In this document: positions 33,926-44,450 of the stretch, in pieces | Position numbering within the stretch: the stretch's first letter is position 1 | Layout of the letters: the number at the start of each line of letters is the position of its first letter | Assembly (NCBI RefSeq): GCF_051106095.1 | Contig: NC_135784.1 | Location: 148,773,428 to 148,837,427, forward strand | Direction of reading: 5' to 3' | Source: Pogona vitticeps | Taxonomy: Eukaryota; Chordata; Lepidosauria; Squamata; Agamidae | DNA: 64,000 bases | Translations under genes and position numbers: made by a program | Notes under the pieces: model-generated | Told to the model about the DNA's origin: nothing | The model's input: the letters and a program-made list of their open reading frames with translations, nothing else | The model's database searches: none

Positions 33926-36900
33926 TCAGTCTTCAGGTCTTCTTGATAAGGCGTCAGCAACACAGTTCACTGACCCTCTGACCACCTTCACTTCAAAGTC
34001 ATAGTCCTGTAAGTTCAAAGCCCACCTCATAAGTTTGCTATTGTGGGTTTTCATCGTCTTTAACCATTGCAATGGTGAATGGTCAGTACACAGAATAAAA
34101 TGTCTTCCCCAGATGTAAGGCTTGGCCTTCTGGATCGCGTAGACTATGGCCAAACACTCCTTCTCCACGGTTGCCAAATGTCTCTCACCTTTTTGAAGTT
34201 TCCTACTCAGGTAGGACACTGGATGCTGGTCACCATTCTCATCCTCCTGGCACAGAACTGCTCCTACCCCGCTGTTAGACGCATCGGTGTAGATGATGAA
34301 CTCCCGGTCGAAGTCTGGAGCCCGCAGCACTGGATAGTTGATTAGCGCCTCCTTCAACCTCTGGAACGCCTCCTCACAGTCGTTGGTCCATGGGATGCGG
34401 TCATCAGCCTTCTTCCTCGTCAGATCGGTCAGCGGAGCCGCAATCTCGCTAAACCTCGGGATGAACTTTCTGTAGTAGCCCACCAACCCAAGAAATGATT
34501 TGACTTTTTTCTTGGTGTTGGGTCTAGGCCAATCACGAACAGCTTCTATTTTGGCCTCCAGGGGTTTTATCACTCCTCCCCCTACCTTGTGACCCAAGTA
34601 TTTTCTTTCTGGGATACCCAGCTGCAGTTTGCTCTCTCTGCAGAGCCTAGGCCAAAGCACTTCCTCCCCTGGGTTAAAGCGCCTCTCCCTGCCTTCCTGG
34701 TCATCCCAAGCTTTCTTTCTGACCTTTTGAGCTGGCAGGGTCTCTGCTGCTAGCTCTAGGTTTCTCCTTAGGTCATTCATCAAGGTGTCTATGTAAGTCA
34801 CAACGTCTTGTGGGTCACCCTGGGCGATCTGCCCCCAACCCTGCTCGATCAAATCAAGGGGCCCCTTCACCCCTTTCCCAAATAAAAGTTCAAATGGACT
34901 GAACCCGGTACTGGCTTGTGGCACTGATCGATAAGCAACCAAAAGGGATTGCAGCTTCTGGTCCCAATTGTTTGGATTCTCTGCCAAGAAAGCCCTAATC
35001 ATGCGCATTAGAGTCCCATTGAACTTCTCAGTTACCCCATCACTTTCAGGATGATAGGCAGTGGCTTCCCTGAGCTTAATTCCACAGATTTGCCATAAGC
35101 GTTTCATGAGCTTTGACGTGAACGATGTGCCCAAATCTGTGATTATCTCTGAGGCAAATCCCATCCTGGACATGTACCCCACCAAAGCATCGGCCACTGT
35201 GTTAGTTTCGATGTTTGTCAAGGGTATGGCTTCAGGATACCTTGTGGCATGGTCCACAATTGTTAGAATGAACCTATTCCCCCTCTTTGTGGCCTTGGGC
35301 AAAGGTCCCACAATATCCACCCCTATGCATTTGAACGGAGTGTCAATCACAGGCAAAGGGCACAACTTTGCTTTGGTCCTGTCGCGGTTATTCCCCTGCC
35401 TTTGACACACATCACATTGTTTACAGAACTCCCTGATCTGCTTCCCTATGTCAGGCCAGTAGAAATTCTGTGTGATTCTCTGCTGTGTTTTGTTCACTCC
35501 TAAGTGTGCAGCAAACATGTCAGAGTGACCCCTTTGTAAGATCATGGGGCGATACTTTTCAGGTACCACTAGCTGACTCCTGATCCCATCTCCCCCTTTT
35601 GAGATATTCCTCAGGGTCTCTCTATACAGAATCCCCTTTTTCTCCAGAAATCTCACTGGGGTTTCAGGTGCTAGCTGGGCGTCAGTCACCTGTTCAAAAC
35701 ACTTTTGGAGAGTGGCGTCTGCCTTCTGCTCCTGTCCAAATCTGCTGTCTGTGGTTAAGGTTTCCACCACAGCTTCTGAACTCCCCTCTGCTTCCGTCTC
35801 TGGCTCATCATTACCCCCCTGAACTGTCCCTGTGGTGGCTTGTGAGCGTGTAATCACTAGCACCCGTTTCACATGTTCAGCCAGGTCATTTCCCACGAGC
35901 ACGGCTGCTGGCAGAGTCGATGAAATTGCTAGGCGCCAAGCTCCCCTCCAGCCTTGAAAGTTGACAGGTACCTCAGCTACTGGCAGAGAGATTACCTGCC
36001 CCTCAATCCCTGCCACCTTCATGCTCTCATTTGGGATTATAAACTCCCTAGGGATGATATCTGGATGGCACAGGGTTACCTGGGAACAAGTGTCCCGCAG
36101 CCCCCTATACTGACGGTCAAGTATTCCTACGTCCACCCCTGCTGTCTCAAACAACTGAGAATCTGTTTTTATCAGCAAGCAGCGCTTTACCTCCACCAGA
36201 GGACCATTTTCCTCAGCCTGATCAGCAGAGGTAGCTGTTCCAGACTGAGTAGCTATGGCAACAGGCTCCCTCTGTGACACTGAGCCTTGCTCTTTCTGGA
36301 CACAGAACACAGCTTTTGGCTTGGTCCCACTAGAATTCTGAGGCACCATTCCTTTTAGCTGCTTCAATTTCTCACACTCTGAGATCAGATGACCCTTTCC
36401 CTGACAGAAATAGCATTTTCTGGTGTATTTTGATTCTCTCTCCTCTTGTTTGGGTTTTCCCTCCAAATTCTGAGGGCTTGGTTTCATGCCTGAGGGCTTC
36501 CCTTCACCATGGGCCCCTCCCCCTTGCTGGCTTTTCCCTGGTCCCTGAGAGTACTTGCTGTAGGTTTCTTTGGGTTTACCTACAGATTTCCCCTCACCCA
36601 AGGGCTTTCTTATTTGGGAGATAAAATCCGCGATCTCTGCGGCTTGTGCCACAGATTTTGGTTTCCTTTCCCTCACCTGGAATTTCAATTCCCCATGCAG
36701 AACTGAATAGAACTGTTCCAGGGCTATCAAGTCTTTAAGCTGTTCATAGGTCTCTGTTCCCTCCTGCGACAGCCATTTCTCAAGCAGCCTCACCAATTGG
36801 GCCCCCACTTGGGTAAAAGTCTGTTCTGGCTTCTTGGTGAGGGACCTGAACCTTTGTCTCAGCTGCTCTGCATTTATCCCATGTCTTGCGAACACCAGTT

Positions 36901-37492
36901 TTTTAAACTCTGCAAAATCTTTCATCCGTTCCTCAGGCATCTCGGCATAAACCTCAGCCAGGCTACCACTGATTAAAGAACGCATGATGGTCATCTTCTC
37001 AGTTTCCCTCACTGAGAAGTCCACAAACGCTCTTTCCACTAAGGAAAAGAACACCTCAGGACAATCTCCCTTGTGGTACACAGGGAATTTCTTCAGGTCA
37101 GCTTTAGACAGTTGGCCTCCCTCAGAATCCCTATTGTTATTATTGTTCTGGTTCATCAGTTCCAGTTTTCTTAATTCAAACGCCATTTTCTCTCTCTCCA
37201 ATCTTTCTTCTCTTTCCAATCTCTCTATTTCAAATTGCCTTTGTTTCTCTCTTTCCCTTTGCTCCATTTCAAATTGCCTTTCCCTTTCCTCCCTTCTTTC
37301 TCTCTCTAATCTTTCCTCCATTTCCCTCACCCTCAGCTCATGCTGTTGGGCTAGGAGTATTTTTCTGAGTTCTGGGTCCTGCTCTCCTGTGCTGTCACCT
37401 TGCACTGAGCCAAATTCCTCCTCAGAACCTTGGTCAATCTGGGGGTCTTTCACTTCACTCATTTCTGCTACTTGGCTTCGAGTCAAGGGCAT
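33926..37492 (-). CDS. Gag-Pol frame of the Gmr1-like element
   Basis: A 1,188-codon frame. Gag has a long charged coiled coil (about residues 43-115), a SCAN-like block (about 212-292, with KWLSQEGTETYEQLKDLIAL then EQF) and a CCHC zinc knuckle (about 360-373, CYFCQGKGHLISEC). A protease-like stretch may lie around 430-540. Integrase follows, with an HHCC finger (about 656-696) and the DDE core (GVDIVG, TDLGTSF, HPESDGVTEKFNG). Last come reverse transcriptase thumb/connection and RNase H (IIYTDASNSGVGAVL, TDHSPLQWL). Fossil copy of the element, not a host gene; the element is broken. Confidence 0.85.
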   Translation of the reverse strand: MPLTRSQVAEMSEVKDPQIDQGSEEEFGSVQGDSTGEQDPELRKILLAQQHELRVREMEERLERERREERERQFEMEQREREKQRQFEIERLEREERLEREKMAFELRKLELMNQNNNNNRDSEGGQLSKADLKKFPVYHKGDCPEVFFSLVERAFVDFSVRETEKMTIMRSLISGSLAEVYAEMPEERMKDFAEFKKLVFARHGINAEQLRQRFRSLTKKPEQTFTQVGAQLVRLLEKWLSQEGTETYEQLKDLIALEQFYSVLHGELKFQVRERKPKSVAQAAEIADFISQIRKPLGEGKSVGKPKETYSKYSQGPGKSQQGGGAHGEGKPSGMKPSPQNLEGKPKQEERESKYTRKCYFCQGKGHLISECEKLKQLKGMVPQNSSGTKPKAVFCVQKEQGSVSQREPVAIATQSGTATSADQAEENGPLVEVKRCLLIKTDSQLFETAGVDVGILDRQYRGLRDTCSQVTLCHPDIIPREFIIPNESMKVAGIEGQVISLPVAEVPVNFQGWRGAWRLAISSTLPAAVLVGNDLAEHVKRVLVITRSQATTGTVQGGNDEPETEAEGSSEAVVETLTTDSRFGQEQKADATLQKCFEQVTDAQLAPETPVRFLEKKGILYRETLRNISKGGDGIRSQLVVPEKYRPMILQRGHSDMFAAHLGVNKTQQRITQNFYWPDIGKQIREFCKQCDVCQRQGNNRDRTKAKLCPLPVIDTPFKCIGVDIVGPLPKATKRGNRFILTIVDHATRYPEAIPLTNIETNTVADALVGYMSRMGFASEIITDLGTSFTSKLMKRLWQICGIKLREATAYHPESDGVTEKFNGTLMRMIRAFLAENPNNWDQKLQSLLVAYRSVPQASTGFSPFELLFGKGVKGPLDLIEQGWGQIAQGDPQDVVTYIDTLMNDLRRNLELAAETLPAQKVRKKAWDDQEGRERRFNPGEEVLWPRLCRESKLQLGIPERKYLGHKVGGGVIKPLEAKIEAVRDWPRPNTKKKVKSFLGLVGYYRKFIPRFSEIAAPLTDLTRKKADDRIPWTNDCEEAFQRLKEALINYPVLRAPDFDREFIIYTDASNSGVGAVLCQEDENGDQHPVSYLSRKLQKGERHLATVEKECLAIVYAIQKAKPYIWGRHFILCTDHSPLQWLKTMKTHNSKLMRWALNLQDYDFEVKVVRGSVNCVADALSRRPED

Positions 37493-37931
37493 AACCCCCC
37501 CCTCAGAACAGGCTGCTTTAAAAAGTCAAGCCTCAAAATAAAACGACCACTTTTTTCCTTTTTGCCTCAGAACCAGCTCTCCCCAGAGATTGCTGCTGTT
37601 CTTCAGCACTAAATTTGCAACAGTATCGAGTCAGAGCCTACCCCCCTCTGCTGGGCCTCTCAGCTGGCAAGCTAGCTCACTGTTGCTACGCAGTTTTGCC
37701 TCAGCGTTTTCCCGCCAAAATCAGGCTGCCTCAGAGCACCTTAATCTAAGTCTCCCCAGTTGGCACGTTCTTCTACTAGTGCACCTCCCCGTGAGGTACA
37801 CCTAGAAGATTACCTACGCGCCTCAGACTGTCCCTGACTAGACCCCCCTTGCTCTGGGCACACTTGCCAAGGCTTTGCTGGACCGCTGGACAACTGGACC
37901 AGTCGTATCCCACACGCTGGACACCAATCAA

Positions 37932-38473
37932 TGTGACAAACCCAGACCTACTGGGATCTATCACACAGTTACTAAGCTGCCACCAACCATTCCCTATAAT
38001 AAGTCACACAGACCAGGGATGGATTTTTAAACAACAAAAGAATAAGGTTTATTTTAAATACAAACAGGGTAAATAAAACAATCAGGTGAATAAAATAAAG
38101 TAACGTGGCTTATTCTCACACACACAAGCATACAGTTTGGTTCACCTAGAACCTTTAACTTAAAGCACAGACCCTGAACCCATCAGTTCTGGCTAACCCA
38201 CAGACACCTGAACTTATCAGGTTGGTACTCTGACACACAGTAGTACCCTGTCAGACACCCAGACTCCCACAACAGCTTCTTCTTCCCCAGCTGCTGCTTC
38301 GTCCCAACCCAGTGTCTCACAGTCTGTCTCAGCATCCCCTCTTCACCACACAGGCATCACATATTTATACAGTACAGCCCCTCCTCCTGATGTCCCGCCT
38401 TCCACTCCCCATAGGATGGAACTTTCCCTCCAAACCCATGACAGACAGGTAACATCAGTGCTGTTATGTAACA
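37932..38473 (-). repeat. 5' LTR of the Gmr1-like element
   Basis: 542 bases, apparently identical to the partner LTR at 33108-33649. The target duplication GTTAT follows at 38474-38478. It is the promoter-bearing LTR for the minus-strand element and therefore points against RGS9 transcription. Confidence 0.92.
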
Positions 38474-39788
38474 GTTATCATTCACCAATTTATTCAATGG
38501 AGGTATTTAATTGGAACTAGCAGTTGGATTTAGGCCTTAGTATTTAGACTTGTACAATATAAAAACACAGCATATGAGAGATGTTTATGGTTTTATGGAT
38601 TTAGAGAACTGGAAGATGCTATCTACTGTGTACCCCTGTCTTTTCAGTGATAGAGTGAATATACATCTAGTATATACATCTAGTCGGCAGGTTGGATAGA
38701 AATGCTTAACCTCATTTATTTGTGAAGCCAGAGAAGCCAGAATTCATTCACAACCAGATGAACAGCAAATGTGGTTAAGATACTGATAGGACTGTGGTAG
38801 TTGCCTAATGTTGACACACTGCATGCAACTATTATTAAACAGCTGTTTCTGTGGTATATAATAAAGGCCAACTGATTGGCTAAGTCAGTGACAAGAAGCC
38901 TGTGGCTGTCCAACTCTTGTTGGATTTTGATTTCTACAAGGCCAAGCCAAAATGGTCAGATGGCAGGAGAGATAGTTCCTGTAGTCCAGTAACATCTGAA
39001 AGGCTGCCTGCTTCTCAGTCTTGCATTAAGTCACTGATCAATTGTCCTGCAAGGTTAGAAAGTGGAACTATTAAGTTGTTAGAACAAATGGCTTGCCCAG
39101 AAAACTGGCAACCATGTGTATGACTCAGTTGGCCTTAAGGCCCTGCCTCATCACCCAAAGTTTTTCCTTGCCTTTCCAGTCAGTAACATGGGTGGGGGAA
39201 ACACAGTGTATCCTCTGGAAACAAGAAGTACATGACAGAGGAGGAACTCATGCCCTGGGGTGGGGGAGGTAGATGGGAGGCACGCATTGGGGAAGTGTCC
39301 TCAGGAAAGTCTGTTTTGCATTCTGAAGGTCTCTGGTTCAGGTCACTGGCATTTCCCTAGGCAGAGGTGAAAAGAACTTCTGTCTAAAACCTTGGAGAGC
39401 CCCTCTCCTTCAGGGTACACATTATGGAGAACTAGATGGAGCAGTGCTCCGATTCCGAATTGAGAGCTTCCTACTTCAGTAACTCAGCAACTGAGAACCA
39501 AGATTAGTAGCAACTCTTTGTTTCAGACAACATGTAGTTTCATTTGGCACTGCTGCAGCTTCCTTTTGAAACTAATGAGAACATTTATCTTCTAAATACA
39601 TCTGTTAAAAGCAGATGTGTTGTTTTAAACATATACCACTGTAGTAGTTTATGTGAGTAATTAATCTTGGTGAAAAATCTTATCAGTCTAAAGTCTTCTA
39701 TGATTATTATGCTCAGCCATTGGCTGCAGCACTTTATCACATTCTCCCCTTAGAGAGCAAAAAAAATGACATTGTTTTTTTCCCCCAG

Positions 39789-39865
39789 GAACATTATAAC
39801 ATGTTGAACCAAAAAATCAACCACAAATGGGACTTCATTATCATGCAGGCCAAGGAGCAGTACAG
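39789..39865 (+). CDS. RGS9: RGS9 coding exon 7 (DHEX)
   Basis: Encodes [20 protein letters not shown] and AKEQY, then a split Arg codon. Human is [20 protein letters not shown] and AKEQYR. Acceptor TCCCCCAG, donor GTGAGA; enters in phase 0, leaves in phase 2. It covers helices of the DHEX region. Confidence 0.96.
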
Positions 39866-40227
39866 GTGAGATGTTTCTTCACATGGTTTTGTTTTGGCTT
39901 TCTGCTCTGAGTGACAGAATCAGGGCCAGCTACTATCAGGTTCTTTGTAAAAGAAGAATTCTGCCCTTCTCTCGGAAAAGGAACTATCAAAGGTTGTAGG
40001 TCACCACGATCGTTAAACCAGCTTGCAGCTGCACTCAAGTAATTCCTTTGATGGCAGTTTGTATGGTCTCCTTGAAGTGTGTTGAACTCATTTTCTGTCA
40101 TTTCCATTTTCTGTCTCTCCACCCAATCTCACTTTGTAAATAAGGGTAGGTGACTCCGAAATCCATACGCAGGGAACATTTTCTTCCTTGTTATCTCTCA
40201 GTAGCAGGTTTTGGAGTTGATGTAAAA

Positions 40228-40352
40228 CAGCAGTTCCCAGTCGTAGGTAATCCAAACGTTCTTAGGCTGCAGTTCCCATCAGCTCTGCTGCCCAGGGTTT
40301 CTGGGAGTTGCAGTCTGAGAACACCCGGGTTACCCAAGGTTGGGAACCACTC
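40228..40352. mobile_element. Degraded hAT-type MITE
   Basis: Starts CAGCAGTTCCCAGTCG and ends CAAGGTTGGGAACCACTC, with interior GGCTGCAGTTCCCATCAGCT and its partner TTTCTGGGAGTTGCAGTCTG. Same family as the 136-bp copies but shortened, and no TSD is evident. Confidence 0.7.
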
Positions 40353-41454
40353 CTGTGGGTACAGGCCAGGGAGTGCAACCCTGCTTTGAAGCTCATCTTG
40401 ACGGTAACCAAGAACATTAAAGGTGGCCTTAATCTGGGGTGTGGGGAACCTTTGGCCCTACAGACGTTTCTGGCACTGGCTCCCGAGATCCTTCGCCACA
40501 GGCAAACAATTCTCAACCTCATATCCTTAGCTAGAAGAGAGGCATACCAACCCTAAACTACTTCTGCACAGGTTGCTATAAAGAGGACTGATTTGTCATC
40601 TTTATAGATGCATCCTTTGAACTATAAAGAATGGCCTAAATGTCAATTACTGTTTTTGCCAAGGTAAAGGTAGCTATATTAAGGTATTGTGTCCTTCGGC
40701 GATTCAGTCATGTGACCACACATTGTGTAGAAAATGATCTGGCATAATGCAAAGAAAGATAAAGCAATAAATTCAATTCAGGTGTTATTAGCCAAGTAAG
40801 AGAAAATGGTTTAGGTAAGGTTATTAAATTAAAGTCAAAATGCATTCAAAGACAATGCTGCCACCGGTATCATAACGCAATGCGCACGGGAGCTATGGGT
40901 ATGGGAACATTTCCATTTAGAAGATGGGTTGTGTTTGTAATTGGGATAAATGGTAATACTATAAAGTGGTCATTTTCTTTATCCCATTTCACCCTGATCC
41001 TACCCAGATAATGATTTAGATTACGTGTGGTCAATCTTAACAGCAGTGAGGGCCATTTTGTCAAATTTTCTGGCAGCCAAAGGGTCGCATTCCCAAGGGA
41101 GAGGGGCTAAATAGGGAAGGCGTGGCCAAACAAGCTAACTGGAGTATGGTATTTCGTTTTTTTATTAAAGGTTGTTATAATGGTTTTCTGTTAAATGAAA
41201 AATTGTGTTAACGAGAAAAGATCTAGGTTTTTTAAACTTGTAAAAAAACTACTCATGTTCTTTCTGGTATTGTCCCCCCCCCCACAGTTTTTTTTGTTTT
41301 TGGTATGTGGGACTTCATGAGTCTTAGAAGGACTCAGCACGGAAAAATGGACATTCTGAGGAAAAAATATGGTAAAGATTTTTTTTAAAGAGGTGTGTGC
41401 TGAAGGCATAGGGAGCCAACAGAAAGACCTCTGGGGCCTCCCAGATTTTGACTG

Positions 41455-41955
41455 TGTAGTAGTTATGTGCCATCAAGTCAATTCCAATTTGTGCTACACT
41501 AACAGGCTTTCTGAGGTATATGAGATACTTAAGGAGTAGTTTTACAAATGCCATCTCCTAGTGAACGTCACCGGTCAATCAGGAATTTGAACCCAGATCT
41601 CCTAAGTCAGACCTGGGCAAGTGCAGCCCAAGGGCCACATATGGCCCGCAAACCACTCCTGTCCAGCCCACGGACAGTTTTGAACATCAAAACCATTTAT
41701 AGCTTTTTGTCTAAAGTTGATCAGTTGCTGATTTTTAACATACCGCAAAAAAACTCTTTAGTATTTGTGAAGATTAACAAGTTTAAAATAAAAACAATCA
41801 TAACATCACTATTTCATTTAATTTTAAGTAAAGTTGGTTTGGCCCCCAAACACAGTTCAGATTTTTCATGTGCCCCCCCCCCTAAAAATTAATTGCCCAC
41901 CCCTGTCCTAAGTCCTAGTTCAACCCTCTGTCTGCTCCATTATACTAGCTCTCTG
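41455..41955 (-). mobile_element. tRNA-headed SINE interrupted by a hAT element
   Basis: On the minus strand the head (right end) has an A-box-like TAGTATAATGGAGCAG and a B-box-like GGGTTCAAATTC; the body at left includes ATGTGCCATCAAGTCAATTC. The tRNA-like head is cut by the hAT element at 41608-41905. Confidence 0.65.
41608..41905. mobile_element. hAT-type element, 298 bp, exact 8-bp TSD
   Basis: Begins CAGACCTGGGCAAGTGCAG and ends AATTGCCCACCCCTG. It is flanked by the exact 8-base duplication TCCTAAGT (41600-41607 and 41906-41913). The interior carries GGCCACATATGGCCCGCAAA. No transposase frame. Related in style to 62152-62610. Confidence 0.88.
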
Positions 41956-42157
41956 GAAATCTTTCTGTATCCTTGCTTAATCCTACCATTCTTTGGGTAG
42001 CTGTTCTGTCTGTTTCTTTGTGAGCAAGAGTAATTCCTTTTATCATTGTTTTGTCATTTGGCTGGAATGGTAGTCAGAGATGTATAAACCAGGCACAAAA
42101 AGGCAGGAAACGCCTACTTTGGTTTGTTAAAATATAACTCTCTTGTTGCCTCTGCAG

Positions 42158-42239
42158 GACAGGAAAAGAACGAAAGAAGGAAGATCGGTACGCTTTGGAC
42201 TGTCAGGAGAAAGCGTATTGGCTAGTGCACCGGACACCT
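42158..42239 (+). CDS. RGS9: RGS9 coding exon 8 (DHEX)
   Basis: Completes Arg, then [20 protein letters not shown] and WLVHRTP. Human is [20 protein letters not shown] and WLVHRCP. Acceptor CTCTGCAG, donor GTAAGT; enters in phase 2, leaves in phase 0. The [15 protein letters not shown] block is fully conserved. A BovB LINE starts about 110 bases downstream. Confidence 0.96.
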
Positions 42240-42349
42240 GTAAGTGAGGAATAAGGCTCACAGTGCCTGCTAGACATGACACCTGTCTATCACCTCAAAT
42301 ATCAAATTGTATACCCCCTAAGAACCAGCTACATCCCAATCCCAATCAC

Positions 42350-43962
42350 TCTGTATCCCAATCCCAAAGAAGGGCAGTGCCAAAGAATGTTCCAACTACT
42401 GGACAATTGCACTCATTTCACACGCTAGCAAGGTTATGCTCAAAATCCTCCAAGGTAGGTTTTAGCAGTATTTGGACCGAGTACTCCCAGAAGTACAAGC
42501 TGGATTTCAAAGGGACAGAGGAACCAGAGACCAAATTGCTAACATGCGCTGGATTATGGAGAAAGCCAGAGAGTTCCAGAAAACATCTACTTCTGCTTCA
42601 GTGACTACACAAAAGCCTTTGACTGTGTGGACCACAGCAAACTATGGCAAGTTCTTAAAGAAATGGGAGTGCCTGACCACTTTATCTGTCTCCTGAGAAA
42701 TCTATATGTGGGACAGGAAGCAACAGTTAGAACAATTTATTGGTTCAAAATTGGGAAAGGAGTATGACAAGGCTATATATTGTCTCCCTGCTTATTTAAC
42801 TTATATGCAGAATACATCATGTGAAAGGCAGGACTGGATGAATCCCAAACCAGAATTAAGATTGCGAGAAGAAATATCAAGAACCTCAGATATGCAGATG
42901 ATACCACTCTGATGGCAGAAAGTGAGGAGGAATTAAAGAACCTCATAATGAGAGTGAAAGAGGAGAGCGTAAAAAATGGTCTGAAGCTCAACATAACCCC
43001 TTCCCAAGATGATGGCCACTGGTCCCATCATCCCCTGGCAAATACAGTGGCGTCTCGCAAGACGAGCGCTCCGTTTTACGATGAAATCGCATTACGATGA
43101 AGTTTTTGCGATTGCAAAGGCGATCGCAAAACAATGTTTCCTATGGGGGAATTTCTCTTTGCGATGATCGGTTCCCTGCTTCGGGAACCGATTCTCGCAA
43201 AACAACGATTTTCCTACAACTGATCGGCGGTTTCAAAATGGCTGCCGGGTTAAAAAAAATGGCTCCCCACTCTTTTCTGGGATGGATTCCTCGCTGCACA
43301 GGTAGCGAAAACAGCCGCACTATGGAGGATCTTCGCTGGACGGTGAGTTTCAAGCCCATAGGAACACATTAATTGGGTTTTAATGCATTTCTATGGGCTT
43401 TTTAATTTCGCTTTACGATGTTTTCATTCTACAGCGATTTTGCTGGAACGAATCAACATCATAATGCGAGGCACCACTGTCCAAGGGGAAGATATGGAGG
43501 CAGTGACAGATTTTACTTTTCTGGGCTTCATGATCACTGCAGATGGTGCCAGCAGCCACGAAATTAAAAGAGCTATGGTTTTTCCAGTAGCCATGTATGG
43601 AATTGAGAGCTAGACCATAAAGAATGCTGACCGCCGAAGAATTGATGCTTTTGAATTGTGGTGCTGGAGGAGACTCTTGAGAGTTCCCTGGACTGCAAGG
43701 AGAACAAACCTATCCATTTTGAAGAAAATCAACCCTGAGCACTCACCTGAAGCTGAGACTTCAATACTTTGGCCATCTCGTGAGAAGACTCCCTGGAAAA
43801 GACCCTGATGTTGGGAAAGTGTGAGGGCAAGAGGAGAAGGGGACAACAGGATGAGAGGTTGGACAGTGTCATTGAATTTGACCAAACTCCGCAAGGCAGT
43901 GGAAGACAAGAGGGCCTGGCGTGCTCTGGTTGGACCAGACTTAGCGACTAAACAACAACAAG
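42350..43962 (+). mobile_element. BovB (RTE-type) LINE, 5'-truncated, split by a MITE
   Basis: The nucleotide sequence follows BovB from CCCAATCCCAAAGAAGGGCA through the reverse transcriptase (motifs of DCVDHSKLWQVLKEMGV, NLYVGQEATV and a degraded YADD region, then ESEEELKNLIMRVKEESVKN) to the tail GAGGGCCTGGCGTGCTCTGG and CTAAACAACAACAAG. Several frame changes and an internal loss near 43570 show a dead copy. The mariner-like MITE at 43045-43479 interrupts it. Confidence 0.88.
43045..43479. mobile_element. Mariner-like MITE, 435 bp, inside BovB
   Basis: Starts CAGTGGCGTCTCGCAAGACG and ends AATGCGAGGCACCACTG. It follows TA in the BovB sequence CTGGCAAATA; the uninterrupted BovB at about 56470 reads CTGGCAAATAGAGGGGGAAG, which fixes the left edge. 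The interior has GCGATCGCAAAACAATG. Same family as 51560-51952. Confidence 0.85.
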
Positions 43963-44239
43963 AACCAGCTGCTGGGGAGCCTGGGCAGAAGGGTATTATT
44001 GGATAGTAATGTTCGTAAACCACCCACATGGGCCAGTTGAACTGTGTATAAACATATTCAATAGATAAATAAATAAAAGTGTGCTCATTTCATAGGCATC
44101 TGGTGATTCACTATAGCAACAGAATACTGAATGAGATAGGTGTCTCTTCTGATCTAGCTGGCCTTTTCCTTGTGTTCTTAAAGTTCTAACCAATATGTTT
44201 AAAAGACTATTGTTAGAGCAATAATAAAGCTTAATAGGC

Positions 44240-44450
44240 CATCCTGGCTCAAGCTGGTGCCCTCTAGATGCTTTGGGCTTCAGCCTCTGTGATCTGTAAC
44301 CATTATACATGTGAGCAGGGGATGACAGATGTTGTGTAGCCCAAAATATCTGGAGCACAGGATGTTTATTGATTGATTGATTTGATTTGATTTGATTTGA
44401 TTTATACCCTGCCCATCTGGCCTATAAGACCACTCTAGGTGGGAAAGGCT
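44240..44450. repeat. hAT-like palindromic scrap followed by reversed LINE tail
   Basis: About 44240-44355 has the half-site GGTGCCCTCTAGATGCTTTG and its partner GTAGCCCAAAATATCTGGAG. It is followed by a GATTT-rich run (44365-44402) and a reversed L2/CR1 tail, TATACCCTGCCCATCTGGCC then ACCACTCTAGGTGGG. Confidence 0.5.

Larger units (their letters stand above)
33108..38473 (-). mobile_element. Gmr1-like Ty3/gypsy LTR retrotransposon, young copy
   Basis: A 5,366-base element on the minus strand with two 542-base LTRs that look identical by eye, TG...CA ends and a 5-base target duplication GTTAT (33103-33107 and 38474-38478). A purine-rich tract lies beside the 3' LTR (complement of 33650-33661). 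The primer site beside the 5' LTR is not securely matched to a tRNA. One long frame covers Gag and Pol, with integrase ahead of RNase H, the domain order known from Gmr1-like elements. LTR identity means a very recent insertion, possibly polymorphic. The copy is broken, with about one break visible. Confidence 0.9.
32636..39788 (+). other. RGS9: RGS9 intron 6 (7.2 kb)
   Basis: Three quarters of this intron is the Gmr1-like LTR element at 33108-38473. Without the insertion the intron would be about 1.8 kb. The flanks 32640-33100 and 38480-39785 hold no recognised gene or repeat. Confidence 0.8.
39866..42157 (+). other. RGS9: RGS9 intron 7 (2.3 kb)
   Basis: Contains a degraded hAT MITE (about 40228-40352), a half-copy of a similar element near 40433-40500, and a SINE (41455-41955) interrupted by a 298-base hAT element (41608-41905). 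Nothing else is recognised. Confidence 0.7.

Noticed and set aside
37776-37964. Short minus-strand frame spanning the LTR junction as a separate gene
   Set aside because: It crosses the 5' LTR edge and leader of the LTR element, so it is a by-product of that sequence.
43097-43372. 91-codon open frame as a host gene
   Set aside because: It lies wholly inside the mariner-like MITE at 43045-43479.
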